Positions 15,886 to 24,702 of a DNA stretch of 47,183 nucleotides are shown piece after piece. Positions within the stretch are counted from its first letter, which is position 1. Each line of letters starts with the position of its first letter. The notes under the pieces are model-generated. The model worked only from the letters and a program-made list of their open reading frames with translations, did no database searches and was not told the origin of the DNA. The translations under genes and the position numbers were made by a program. The DNA is from Prevotella sp. (lineage in GTDB: Bacteria > Bacteroidota > Bacteroidia > Bacteroidales > Bacteroidaceae): assembly GCA_017412705.1 (NCBI GenBank), contig JAFPWS010000078.1, positions 1-47,183 of the forward strand, written 5' to 3'.

Positions 15886-18296
15886 TATTTCTTGAATATT
15901 AGGTTTTCTACATGGGAACCGACGAACATCGGCACGTAGTCGGCAGTCTGATGCCACCTGGGCTTGCCTGGCATGTCATCGTAAATCTTCTTACCGTTTA
16001 TCTTCAGTCCTTCGAAGGTGACGTTCTTCACCTTGTGCTGACCGTCATAACCCATGATGACCGACATGTTGGGATGCGCACCGTAGTAACGGATGTTTCG
16101 GAAGAGGACATTCTCCACACCTCCACCGGCTGCCGTGCAGTATTTCTGGTTCCAGCCCACTTTCACCTGCAGGATACTGCCCTGTGGAGCCACCTGGGCA
16201 GGCAGTTCGATACGGATATTGTCGAACACGACATCCTTCACGTAGTTACCGTCACCGCAGTTGATGGCCAAGCAGCCTTGGTAGTCCACCTGCGGCTCGT
16301 TCTGACAGATGATGTCGATGTTGTCGTACTTCAGTCCCACGATGCTATCGCCCACCTGCGGATTACCATGCAGACCGATGAAGATGGGGTGTGCCACGTC
16401 GGCCCACAGCGTCGAGTTCGTCATGCGGACATTACGAACACTGCCTTTGAAGCCTTTGACCTGTCGGTCGAGTTCAGGCTGCGCCTCGGCAGAATTCAAG
16501 CCTGCTTGGTTCTGCTCTCGGCTTGCACTGAACTTGCGGGTAGCGTATACAGTGGTACAGTCGTCACTATTACGACAGAATACACGGTCGAAGAGAATAT
16601 CGCTGCTGCCACCGAAGACATTCAGACCGTCGCCCCACTGGGGATGGGAAATACTTCGCACATCGTGCAGCGTCACCTGCGAGGACTCGCCAATAGGACA
16701 GGTATTCACGATGAGTCCGTCAATCAGCACATTCTTCGAGCGATATACATGACAGCCCTCATAGCCATTCTGCGGACGAGCAATGCCACGCCCCAGTATG
16801 CTAACGTTCTCAGCATCTTCCACAGCGAAGGTGCCGGAGAAATAACTGCCACCGTCGAGATAGACCGTAGTATTCGACGGCACCTTGATTATGTCTTCCG
16901 TGTACATGCCGGGGGCATAGTAGCGGAAGTCACGGCCCTGTGCCTTGGCTGCTTTCTCGGCTTCTTCCTTGCTGATGGTTGGCTTCGAGGTAAAGACTAA
17001 CAAATTATCGGTGATATTCCCGTCAAACTCCACACTGACATTTTCGGGCTGGAACAACAAGAACTGCACCGTCGAGTCGTTCTGCACATTGGCAATCGTT
17101 CCGCGATAGTCGGGACGGATACATGCTGACTTAAATTTCTTGTTTTTCGTGATGACACGCACAAACACGTCGCCTGTAAAGTTGAAGAAGGCATAGCTGA
17201 TCTCGCCTCCCTTGACTTTCGCCATATAGGTATCTATCTTCGTCCACTCCTTTTGTCCGCGTGGCTGGATGTAGACGTCGTAGTCAGCTTTGAGCGGAGC
17301 ACCTTCTGGCGCAGCATAAGTATAGATGCTGTGCAACTTGGCACCCTCCTTCACGCCCTTTACGCGGAATTGGTCGGCCTCGGGATTGCGCTTGATTTCA
17401 CCATGTTTCTCGGCCTTGGCCTGCAAATCGAGCAACTTCTTGGTATAAGGCATCTTCAATCCCTTGCGTCCCACATAGTGCTGATAAGGCAAATCGTAGA
17501 TGCAGCGAATGTTGCCGCGTCCCATCGCGCCTGGCTCTGTCCAGTCGTTATAGAGACCTGTGCAGTCGGTCCACGTCTCGAAGGGCACGTCGTAGCCCAG
17601 GTTGTACTTCGCTGTATATTCGATACCTTTCATCAGGCGGTTGTCCAAGGCTCCCCAAAGGTCATCCCCTTGTTCCCACGCCATCTCGCAAATTTCACAC
17701 ATGGCACCCAGTCCAAGCTGGGCATGTCCCTGGTCGCGCCCAGTCTCCTGACACTGACCCGTCTCGCTGACATAATTGGGCAGGGAGCCATTGTCGTTGG
17801 CATATAAATAGGTGTCAATAGCATGCTGATAGAGCTCTTTGTCTTCCAGGAAGATAGCTGCGGCCATGCGACAGCGGTTCACGATGTGTCCCCAGTTGCC
17901 GTTGGCATACGGGCTGTCAGCCTCAAACTTATCAAGAACAGGCAGTATGGCCCGACGAACCATCGCTGTCCACTCTGGTGTCTGATGCGCCTTGGACAGT
18001 ATCATCGCACGCAGCAACCAGTAGGCCTGAATGGTACACAACGGTGCATCATGACCGTCGAAGTGCTGTAGCGTCTTGGCGTAAGCATTAATAATATATA
18101 ATGTAGTGGCCGTGTCACCCTTCTGGACCCGCTGCCACGCCTGCCACATATCACGCTCGCTACCGCCTTTCGACTTCCGGTACTCACCGTCACGCGCCAC
18201 CACCTCGTAGGGTCCCGCCAGCTTATAGTTGTCCTGTGCATAGCCTTGCAACAATGGGCAGATAACCAACGATAAAACTATAATCAGTCGTTTCAT
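15885..18296 (-). CDS. Alginate-lyase-like domain fused to a GH28-like beta-helix enzyme
   Basis: 803 residues with a signal peptide (MKRLIIVLSLVICPLLQGYAQ). The N-terminal 40-330 is helical and resembles the alginate-lyase-type (alpha/alpha) toroid (ILPVLDKFEADSPYANGNWG, CQETGRDQGHAQLGLGAMCE). A middle beta-domain follows (about 340-470). From about 490 the sequence is a right-handed beta-helix like GH28 (VYLDGGSYFSGTFAVEDAEN, VSILGRGIARPQNG, GDGLNVFGGS, RNSDDCTTVYATR with an acidic pair). Likely a periplasmic enzyme acting on a uronate-containing glycan; the exact reaction and whether both domains are active are unknown. First gene of the overlapping operon with GH97 and GH127. No in-frame palindromes were seen in it. 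Confidence 0.8.
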   Translation of the reverse strand: MKRLIIVLSLVICPLLQGYAQDNYKLAGPYEVVARDGEYRKSKGGSERDMWQAWQRVQKGDTATTLYIINAYAKTLQHFDGHDAPLCTIQAYWLLRAMILSKAHQTPEWTAMVRRAILPVLDKFEADSPYANGNWGHIVNRCRMAAAIFLEDKELYQHAIDTYLYANDNGSLPNYVSETGQCQETGRDQGHAQLGLGAMCEICEMAWEQGDDLWGALDNRLMKGIEYTAKYNLGYDVPFETWTDCTGLYNDWTEPGAMGRGNIRCIYDLPYQHYVGRKGLKMPYTKKLLDLQAKAEKHGEIKRNPEADQFRVKGVKEGAKLHSIYTYAAPEGAPLKADYDVYIQPRGQKEWTKIDTYMAKVKGGEISYAFFNFTGDVFVRVITKNKKFKSACIRPDYRGTIANVQNDSTVQFLLFQPENVSVEFDGNITDNLLVFTSKPTISKEEAEKAAKAQGRDFRYYAPGMYTEDIIKVPSNTTVYLDGGSYFSGTFAVEDAENVSILGRGIARPQNGYEGCHVYRSKNVLIDGLIVNTCPIGESSQVTLHDVRSISHPQWGDGLNVFGGSSDILFDRVFCRNSDDCTTVYATRKFSASREQNQAGLNSAEAQPELDRQVKGFKGSVRNVRMTNSTLWADVAHPIFIGLHGNPQVGDSIVGLKYDNIDIICQNEPQVDYQGCLAINCGDGNYVKDVVFDNIRIELPAQVAPQGSILQVKVGWNQKYCTAAGGGVENVLFRNIRYYGAHPNMSVIMGYDGQHKVKNVTFEGLKINGKKIYDDMPGKPRWHQTADYVPMFVGSHVENLIFKK

Positions 18297-18332
18297 ATAA
18301 TAATAATGTTTCTAATAATACGCTTGAGAGTG

Positions 18333-18340
18333 CAAAGATA
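18333..18340 (-). promoter_or_regulatory. -7 box upstream of the beta-helix/GH97/GH127 operon
   Basis: TATCTTTG on the minus strand, 37 bases before the ATG at 18296. No TTTG lies at the expected -33 position, so an activator, such as a PUL regulator, may be needed (inference). The 117-bp gap is shared with the divergent GH88 gene. Confidence 0.5.
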
Positions 18341-18413
18341 CGTAAAAAGATTGTTTTTTTAAGTAATAAAAGAAGATGAATCGTAGTTAATAATAAAGAA
18401 TGCATAAAACGAT

Positions 18414-19628
18414 ATGAAAAAGGTAGTTTTAGGAATGATGCTCTGTGGGCTGGTGGCCTGTCAAGCCCCAAAGGCAGAGTCATTTGATGTTAACAAGGCA
18501 CTGGACTATTGCACATCACAGGTTAGCAAGGCTTTGGATGCTTTGCACGATGTCGAAGGCGGTTACGACTTCACCATGGAGCCTCGTAACATTCTGGAGG
18601 GAGATACGGTATGGAACTGTCGCAAAGCCAGTGCCGAGGAGTGGTGCTCAGGCTTCTGGCCGGGCGTGCTGTGGATGGATTACACATATACCAAGGATGA
18701 CAGCATCCGAAAGGTTGCCGAGGGATATACCGCGTCGCTCAACTTCTTAGCTGAACGGCCTGTATATGACCACGACTTAGGGTTCTTGGTCATCAACTCA
18801 TTCTTGAAAGGATACGAGGCTACGGGTAATGAGGAATACAAGCGCATCGCACTGGCTGCTGCCGATACACTGGCCACATTATATAATAATAAGGTGGGTA
18901 CCATCCTCTCGTGGCCTCGCCACGTCAAGGACTATGGTGGTCACAACACCATCATGGACAACATGATTAACCTGGAGCTGCTGTTCTGGGCCAGTGAGAA
19001 TGGTGGGAGTCAGCGGTTGCGCGACATTGCCGTCAGCCATGCCGACACCACCATGCGCTATCACTTCCGCGAGGATGGCAGTTGTTATCACGTCGCCGTC
19101 TACGACACACTGACAGGCAATTTCATCAAGGGCGTCACCCATCAGGGCTATGCCGACTCGTCAATGTGGGCACGAGGTCAGTCGTGGGCTATCTACGGCT
19201 ATACCATGGTCTACCGCTTTACCAAGGAACAGCGCTTCCTCGACCATGCCCAGAAGGTGACTGACATCTACCTGAAGCGACTCCATGAGACCAGCGACGA
19301 CTGGGTGCCCATCTGGGATATGGATGACCCGCGGGGTCAGCAGGCTCCCAAGGACGCCTCTGCCGCCTGTGTTGTAGCCTCAGCCCTATTGGAGCTACAA
19401 CAGTATGTTGATGCAGAAAAAGGCAAGGTCTACGCACAAGCAGCAGAAGACATGTTGCGCGACCTGAGCAGCGACCGCTACCAGAGCCGTGACCGCAACG
19501 TCGCCTTCCTGATGCACTCCACAGGGCATCACCCCGCCGGCTCGGAGATAGACGCCAGCATCATCTATGCTGACTACTATTATATCGAGGCCTTACTGAG
19601 ATACGCTCAGAAAAATTTGAAGAACTAA
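18414..19628 (+). CDS. GH88 family unsaturated glucuronyl hydrolase, lipoprotein
   Basis: 404 residues. The N-terminus MKKVVLGMMLCGLVACQ has a lipobox (LVAC), so the enzyme is probably a membrane-anchored lipoprotein. The (alpha/alpha)6 body matches GH88: EEWCSGFWPGVLWMDY, the catalytic-type Asp residues in DHDLGFLVINSF and MDNMINLELLFWAS, HQGYADSSMWARGQSWAIYG, and a C-terminal GSEIDASIIYADYYYIEAL. The family hydrolyses the unsaturated uronic acid left by polysaccharide lyases on chondroitin, heparin or similar disaccharides by hydration of the double bond. It diverges from the beta-helix operon and ends 7 bases from the convergent pepP. Confidence 0.9.
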   Translation: MKKVVLGMMLCGLVACQAPKAESFDVNKALDYCTSQVSKALDALHDVEGGYDFTMEPRNILEGDTVWNCRKASAEEWCSGFWPGVLWMDYTYTKDDSIRKVAEGYTASLNFLAERPVYDHDLGFLVINSFLKGYEATGNEEYKRIALAAADTLATLYNNKVGTILSWPRHVKDYGGHNTIMDNMINLELLFWASENGGSQRLRDIAVSHADTTMRYHFREDGSCYHVAVYDTLTGNFIKGVTHQGYADSSMWARGQSWAIYGYTMVYRFTKEQRFLDHAQKVTDIYLKRLHETSDDWVPIWDMDDPRGQQAPKDASAACVVASALLELQQYVDAEKGKVYAQAAEDMLRDLSSDRYQSRDRNVAFLMHSTGHHPAGSEIDASIIYADYYYIEALLRYAQKNLKN

Positions 19629-19635
19629 CTTATAG

Positions 19636-21423
19636 TCATGAGAGGGGGTTGCAAGCCTCACGAAGCCACTCCGTTTCCTCAGCACTGAGGTGAGGGGAGA
19701 GCATGTCGAAGACGTGCTGGTGGTAGTCGTTCAGCCATCCTGTCTCCTCGTCTGTCAGCAGTTCCTTCATAATTGGCGACTTGTCGATAGGGCAAAGCGT
19801 TAGTGGCTCCATCTGCAGGAAATGCCCAAATTCCGTTTCCTTGTAAGGAACGATAAGCAGCGTGTTCTCAATGCGTACACCAAACTTTTCCTCTATATAG
19901 ATGCCAGGCTCGTCGGTGACGGTCATGCCTGCATGGAGGGGGGCAGGACGATACTCCATGCGAATCTGGTGAGGACCTTCGTGGACGCTTAGGTAGGAGC
20001 CTACCCCATGGCCTGTGCCATGCAGGAAGTTAAGGCCTTCGCTCCACAAGTCGCGACGAGCAATGGCGTCAATCTGGGTACCGATGGCGCCATCGGGGAA
20101 GTAGAGCATTTGCAGCTGGATGTGCCCTTTGAGCACCAGCGTATAGATACGTCGCTGTTCTTCGGTGACAGGACCGAGGGCAATGGTTCGGGTGATGTCC
20201 GTCGTACCGTCCTGATACTGTGCCCCACTGTCGAGCAGGAGCAGACCTTCAGGCTTCAAAGGTGCATCTGTGGCTGGCGTAGCTTCGTAATGGACAATAG
20301 CGCCATGAGCTTGATAGGCGGCAATGGTGTCGAAGGAGGGACCTCGATAGAGCGGTTGTTCAGCACGTAGGGCCGTGAGTTTCTGGTCGATAGACATCTC
20401 GGTCTGGCCTCCCGCCTCGACAGCAGGCTTGAGCCAACAGAGGAACTTCGTCATCGCGATGCCGTCACGCAACATGGCTTGCCGAAAGCCCTGTTGTTCT
20501 GCTTCCGTCTTGATGGCCTTGAGGGCTGGGACTGGTGAGGACTCCTTGACAATCTGCTGAGCATGGATGGCCTGCATGAGCGTATAGCTGACCTCATCAG
20601 GATCGGCCAGAATGTTGTACTCTGGGTAGCGGGCCAAAGCATCCTTGACTGCTGGGTAAGGAGCGGTGGCAACGCCAAAATGTGAGAGCTGGCTAAGCGC
20701 CTCTGGAGACAGCTTCTCCTCCTGGACGAAGAGCGTTACCGTCTGGGTAGTGATGAGCAGGTAGCTGACAAAGACCGGATTGCAATGGACATCAGCGCCA
20801 CGAAGGTTGAGGGTCCATGCGATATCATCGAGTGAGGCCATCAGCATGCCGTCAGCATGCTGTTGGCGCAGGGCCTTGCGGATGCGGGTGAGCTTGGAAG
20901 AGGTGTCCTCACCCGTATATTCCAAAGGCTGGGGCACGATGGGAGCCATGGGAATAGAAGGACGACCCGTCCAGATGCGCTGCAAGATATCGAGATTGGT
21001 ACGTAGGGTGATGCCTCCCTGACGTCGCAGGCTGCTGACGAGTTCTTCGATGGTATTGGCTGTCGAGCACATGCCATCGATGCCGACATCCTTGTCGTCT
21101 ACATCGGCCAATTCCTTGCCCAGCCATTCGTCAATGGCGGGCGTGCCTTCCATCTTTAGTTTCATCAGCAGGAACTCCGTACCCTTCAGCTGTTCGGCAG
21201 CAGCGATGAAGTAGCGCGAGTCTGTCCAAAGAGCAGCACTATGGAGGGTCACCACAGCGGTTCCTGCAGAGCCGTTGAAGCCACTAATCCACTCGCGTCC
21301 CTTCCAATGGTCGGCAGTGAACTCTGAGTTATGAGGGTCGGTAGTTGGGAAGATGAAGGCCCCCAAGTGTTCGCGCCGCAGCTCGTCACGCAAAAGTGCT
21401 AATTTTTCGTTAACTGACATCAT
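19636..21423 (-). CDS. Aminopeptidase P family metallopeptidase (M24)
   Basis: 595 residues with the three-domain layout of eukaryote-like X-Pro aminopeptidases: two creatinase-type N-terminal domains and a pita-bread M24 domain in the last 280 residues. Metal ligands are visible in LLLDSGAQYQDGTTDITRTI (two Asp), LHGTGHGVGSYLSVHEGP (His), TVTDEPGIYIEE (Glu) and FGVRIENTLLI (Glu). It removes an N-terminal residue preceding proline, in the cytoplasm (no signal peptide). It is a core-metabolism gene, divergent from the T9SS operon across 51 bases; a TAACTTCG box (21450-21443, minus) may be its -7 element. No in-frame repeats. Confidence 0.92.
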   Translation of the reverse strand: MMSVNEKLALLRDELRREHLGAFIFPTTDPHNSEFTADHWKGREWISGFNGSAGTAVVTLHSAALWTDSRYFIAAAEQLKGTEFLLMKLKMEGTPAIDEWLGKELADVDDKDVGIDGMCSTANTIEELVSSLRRQGGITLRTNLDILQRIWTGRPSIPMAPIVPQPLEYTGEDTSSKLTRIRKALRQQHADGMLMASLDDIAWTLNLRGADVHCNPVFVSYLLITTQTVTLFVQEEKLSPEALSQLSHFGVATAPYPAVKDALARYPEYNILADPDEVSYTLMQAIHAQQIVKESSPVPALKAIKTEAEQQGFRQAMLRDGIAMTKFLCWLKPAVEAGGQTEMSIDQKLTALRAEQPLYRGPSFDTIAAYQAHGAIVHYEATPATDAPLKPEGLLLLDSGAQYQDGTTDITRTIALGPVTEEQRRIYTLVLKGHIQLQMLYFPDGAIGTQIDAIARRDLWSEGLNFLHGTGHGVGSYLSVHEGPHQIRMEYRPAPLHAGMTVTDEPGIYIEEKFGVRIENTLLIVPYKETEFGHFLQMEPLTLCPIDKSPIMKELLTDEETGWLNDYHQHVFDMLSPHLSAEETEWLREACNPLS

Positions 21424-21474
21424 ATAATTAACTATTTGGGTGCGAAGTTACGAAAAAAAATGCAATAATCCTTC

Positions 21475-22437
21475 ATGCTTTGCGTTATTTTAAACGTGTT
21501 CGAACGCAAATTATTCATCACAGGTCTCATGCTCATGGCCTTTACAAAGGTTTCTGCACAGCAAGATGCCTCCTTTGCCCATTATTGGGCAATGGAGCCA
21601 TCGTTCAATCCCGCTGCTGCAGGTAAGCGGTCTGTCATCAACGTGACAGGAGCCTATGCCATGAGCATGACTGGTTTTGAGCATCATCCCAAGACGATGT
21701 ACCTGGCAGGCGACATGCCGTTCTACGTGCTGAATGCCTATCATGGTGTGGGTCTTCAGCTGATGAACGACGACATAGGCCTGTTTACCCATCAGCGTCT
21801 GGCTGTGCAGTATGCCAACAAGCAACGCCTTTTTGGCGGCACCCTCAGCATAGGAATCCAGGTGGGCATGCTGAGCGAGAAGTTCAGAGGTTCAGAGCTG
21901 GATCTGGAGACGTCAGGCGACCCGGCCTTCACCACGACAGATGCCACAGGAACGGCGCTGGACTTGGCAGCAGGCCTCTACTACCAACACCGACAGTGGT
22001 ATGCTGGTCTGTCCGTTATGCATGCCACAGCACCCTCTATAGATTTAGGCGAAAAGTCAATCTTGGAAGTCAGCAGAACGTATTATTTGACAGGCGGATA
22101 CAATATTCAACTAAGAAATCCGTTGTTATCAATACACCCCTCTGTGTTGGGACGTACTGACGGCACAGCCTACAGAGTGGATGTGACAGCCCGTCTGAAA
22201 TACGAGCATGAGAAGAAGATGTTCTATGCCGGTGTAGCCTATAGCCCCACCAATTCGGTGACGGCACTCATTGGAGGCAACTTCCACGGCATCAGCGTGG
22301 GTTACAGCTACGAGGCCTATACCAATTCGGCCATTGGCATCGGTAAGGGAAGTCACGAGCTGTTCGTGGGTTACCAGACAGAGCTGAACTTCGGCAAGAA
22401 GGGACGCAACAGGCATCAGAGTGTGAGAATACTTTAG
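21475..22437 (+). CDS. porP: PorP/SprF family T9SS outer-membrane protein
   Basis: 320 residues. After the signal segment (FITGLMLMAFTKVSAQ) comes the family hallmark QQDASFAHYWAMEPSFNPAAAGK, here in part, and a beta-barrel with alternating strands ending KGSHELFVGYQTELNF. PorP/SprF proteins are outer-membrane barrels of the type IX secretion system linked to the PorK/PorN ring. The start is uncertain: the ATG at 21475 gives seven extra residues before a possible GTG at 21496. First gene of the por operon, in the same gene order as in Porphyromonas gingivalis. Confidence 0.9.
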   Translation: MLCVILNVFERKLFITGLMLMAFTKVSAQQDASFAHYWAMEPSFNPAAAGKRSVINVTGAYAMSMTGFEHHPKTMYLAGDMPFYVLNAYHGVGLQLMNDDIGLFTHQRLAVQYANKQRLFGGTLSIGIQVGMLSEKFRGSELDLETSGDPAFTTTDATGTALDLAAGLYYQHRQWYAGLSVMHATAPSIDLGEKSILEVSRTYYLTGGYNIQLRNPLLSIHPSVLGRTDGTAYRVDVTARLKYEHEKKMFYAGVAYSPTNSVTALIGGNFHGISVGYSYEAYTNSAIGIGKGSHELFVGYQTELNFGKKGRNRHQSVRIL

Positions 22438-22462
22438 CTAAGAGTTTAGAGAATAACGACAT

Positions 22463-23911
22463 ATGAAAAAAAGTATCATAGCGCTTAGCGCATTAGCAGT
22501 GCTCTCGCTGGCAAGTTGTCTTGGCAGCAAGGTAGCATCAGCGTCAGGCGGTGAGGTGACTGGTGTGAGCGGACGTGCATTCACAGAGCCCACGCCTCAT
22601 GGTATGACGCTCATCAAGCGAGGCCATCTGAAGATGGGTATCGAAAAGCAAGACTCGCTGTGGGGCAAGCAGACTCCTGTGAGAGACATCTCGGTAGAGG
22701 GATTCTGGATGGACGAGCACGAGGTGACCAACTCAATGTATCGTCAGTTCGTCAAATATGTCCGCGACTCCATTCTGCGTGAACGTCTGGCTGACCCTGC
22801 CTATGGTGGCGATGAGAGTTACAAGATAGAGGAAGACAAGAACGGTGACCCCGTCACGCCTCACCTGAACTGGAAGAAGGCACTGCCCAAGAAGCCCAAC
22901 GAGGACGAGCAGCGTGCCTTCGAGAGCCTTTATGTCACTAATCCTGTGACGGGTGAGAAGATGCTCGACTGGCGTCAGATGAACTACCGCTACGAGATTT
23001 ACGACTACACCGAGGCTGCCAAGCGCAAGTATCGCATTCGTCATGAGGAGCGTGTGCTGAATACGGATATCCGTCCCAATCCCAACGAGCAGATATGGAT
23101 ATCGAAAGATACGGCCTACATCAACGACGAGGGGCAGATTGTGCGTGAGACTATCAATCGCCAGTATACGGGCGAATGGGACTTCCTGAATACATACATT
23201 GTTAATATATACCCTGACACCACTTGTTGGGTAAACGACTTCCCCAATGCGGAGAATGAGACCTACATGCGCTACTATTTCACAGGTGCAGCCTACAACG
23301 ACTATCCGGTAGTGGGTGTCACCTGGGAACAGGCCAACGCCTTCTGTGCCTGGCGTACGGAGTATCTGCTGCGTGGCCTGGGTCCTGCTGCCCGTTATGT
23401 GCAGCGCTACCGTCTGCCGACAGAGGCTGAGTGGGAGTATGCAGCACGAGGCAAGGACCAGAACGAGTTCCCCTGGGACAATGCTGACGTCATGAGTGGC
23501 AATGGCTGTTTCTATGCCAACTTTAAGCCCGACAACGGCAACTACACCAAGGATGGCAACCTGATTACCAGTAGGGTAGGCATCTACTCGTCGAACTCAA
23601 ACGGTCTCTACGACATGGCAGGCAACGTGGCAGAGTGGTGTAGCACCATCTATACGGAGGCTGGCGTGGAGTCAATGAACGACATCAACCCGCAGCTGAG
23701 GTATAATGCCGCCAAGGAAGACCCCTACCGACTGAAGAAGAAGAGCGTGCGTGGCGGCTCGTGGAAAGACCCTGAGTCTTACATCCGTTCCGCATGGCGC
23801 TCCTACGAATACCAGAACCAGCCTCGCTCGTACATCGGATTCCGTTGTGTGCGCAGTCTGGCCAATACCACCAGTGACAAGATTAAAGTAAAGAAAGGAA
23901 AGAAAAGATGA
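22463..23911 (+). CDS. porK: T9SS ring lipoprotein PorK/GldK
   Basis: 482 residues with a lipoprotein signal (KKSIIALSALAVLSLASC, Cys at 19). The rest is a formylglycine-generating-enzyme-type fold: TLIKRGHLKMG, GFWMDEHEVTNSMYRQF, VVGVTWEQANAFCAWR, RLPTEAEWEYAARG, GNVAEWCSTIY and VRGGSWKDPESYIRSAWR. GldK/PorK proteins use this fold structurally and form, with PorN, a large periplasmic ring under the outer membrane. It overlaps porL by four bases (ATGA). Confidence 0.94.
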   Translation: MKKSIIALSALAVLSLASCLGSKVASASGGEVTGVSGRAFTEPTPHGMTLIKRGHLKMGIEKQDSLWGKQTPVRDISVEGFWMDEHEVTNSMYRQFVKYVRDSILRERLADPAYGGDESYKIEEDKNGDPVTPHLNWKKALPKKPNEDEQRAFESLYVTNPVTGEKMLDWRQMNYRYEIYDYTEAAKRKYRIRHEERVLNTDIRPNPNEQIWISKDTAYINDEGQIVRETINRQYTGEWDFLNTYIVNIYPDTTCWVNDFPNAENETYMRYYFTGAAYNDYPVVGVTWEQANAFCAWRTEYLLRGLGPAARYVQRYRLPTEAEWEYAARGKDQNEFPWDNADVMSGNGCFYANFKPDNGNYTKDGNLITSRVGIYSSNSNGLYDMAGNVAEWCSTIYTEAGVESMNDINPQLRYNAAKEDPYRLKKKSVRGGSWKDPESYIRSAWRSYEYQNQPRSYIGFRCVRSLANTTSDKIKVKKGKKR

Positions 23912-24687
23912 CCAGATATAGCAAACTGAATTTCATCTACCGCTTGCAGAAGTGGATGGACAGCGTGCCAGGACAGACGTTCTTGAACTACGCTTACAGC
24001 TGGGGTGCCTCTATCGTTATCTTGGGTACACTCTTCAAACTGACTCACCTGCCAGGAGCGAACTTCTTCCTTTTCCTGGGTATGGGTACGGAGGTCGTTG
24101 TATTCTTCCTCGCAGCCTTCGATCGTCCGTTCGACAAGACAACGGATGGCATGGACCTCGACCTGCATGTAGGCGAGGAAGGCGTCCTGTCAACTCCCGA
24201 GGGGAGCACCATGGCAGCAGCCGTGGGTCAAAGCGCCGGTGGAGGTACGGTCATCATCAATGGTGGTGGCGGAGCTGTAGGCGGCGTTGTGGGCAATGGT
24301 GACGAAGCAGCCCGCTGGGAAGGCAAGCCTATCAGCATAGCAGGTGGTGGCGTGATAGCCCAGCAGCCTGAGACCCTGCCTATGGGCGAGGAGCTGAAGG
24401 ACGCTACGTCCAACTATATTGAGGAGCTGAACCGTCTGACGGAGATGCTCACTCAGGTATCAGAGCAGAGCCAGCGCCTGACACGCGACTCAGAGGAGAT
24501 GGAGAACCTGAACCGTACGCTGACAGGCATCAGCCGTGTCTACGAGATGCAGCTGAAGAGTGCCTCGGCACAGATTAGCACCATCGACGAGATTAACGAG
24601 CAGACCCGCCACATGGCCGAGCAGATAGTAGAGCTGAACAAGATTTATGCCCGCATGATTGAAGCTATGCAGGCTAAAGTCAGTTAA
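23908..24687 (+). CDS. porL: T9SS inner-membrane motor protein PorL/GldL
   Basis: 259 residues. Two membrane helices near the N-terminus (FLNYAYSWGASIVILGTLFK and FFLFLGMGTEVVVFFLAAF) are followed by a cytoplasmic part ending in a long heptad-rich helix (from about residue 165). GldL forms the pentameric stator-like motor with GldM and uses the proton-motive force. An unusual glycine-rich stretch (GGGTVIINGGGGAVGGVVGNG) lies between the membrane part and the coiled coil. Confidence 0.94.
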   Translation: MTRYSKLNFIYRLQKWMDSVPGQTFLNYAYSWGASIVILGTLFKLTHLPGANFFLFLGMGTEVVVFFLAAFDRPFDKTTDGMDLDLHVGEEGVLSTPEGSTMAAAVGQSAGGGTVIINGGGGAVGGVVGNGDEAARWEGKPISIAGGGVIAQQPETLPMGEELKDATSNYIEELNRLTEMLTQVSEQSQRLTRDSEEMENLNRTLTGISRVYEMQLKSASAQISTIDEINEQTRHMAEQIVELNKIYARMIEAMQAKVS

Positions 24688-24702
24688 GAATAGAGAGAAT
24701 TC

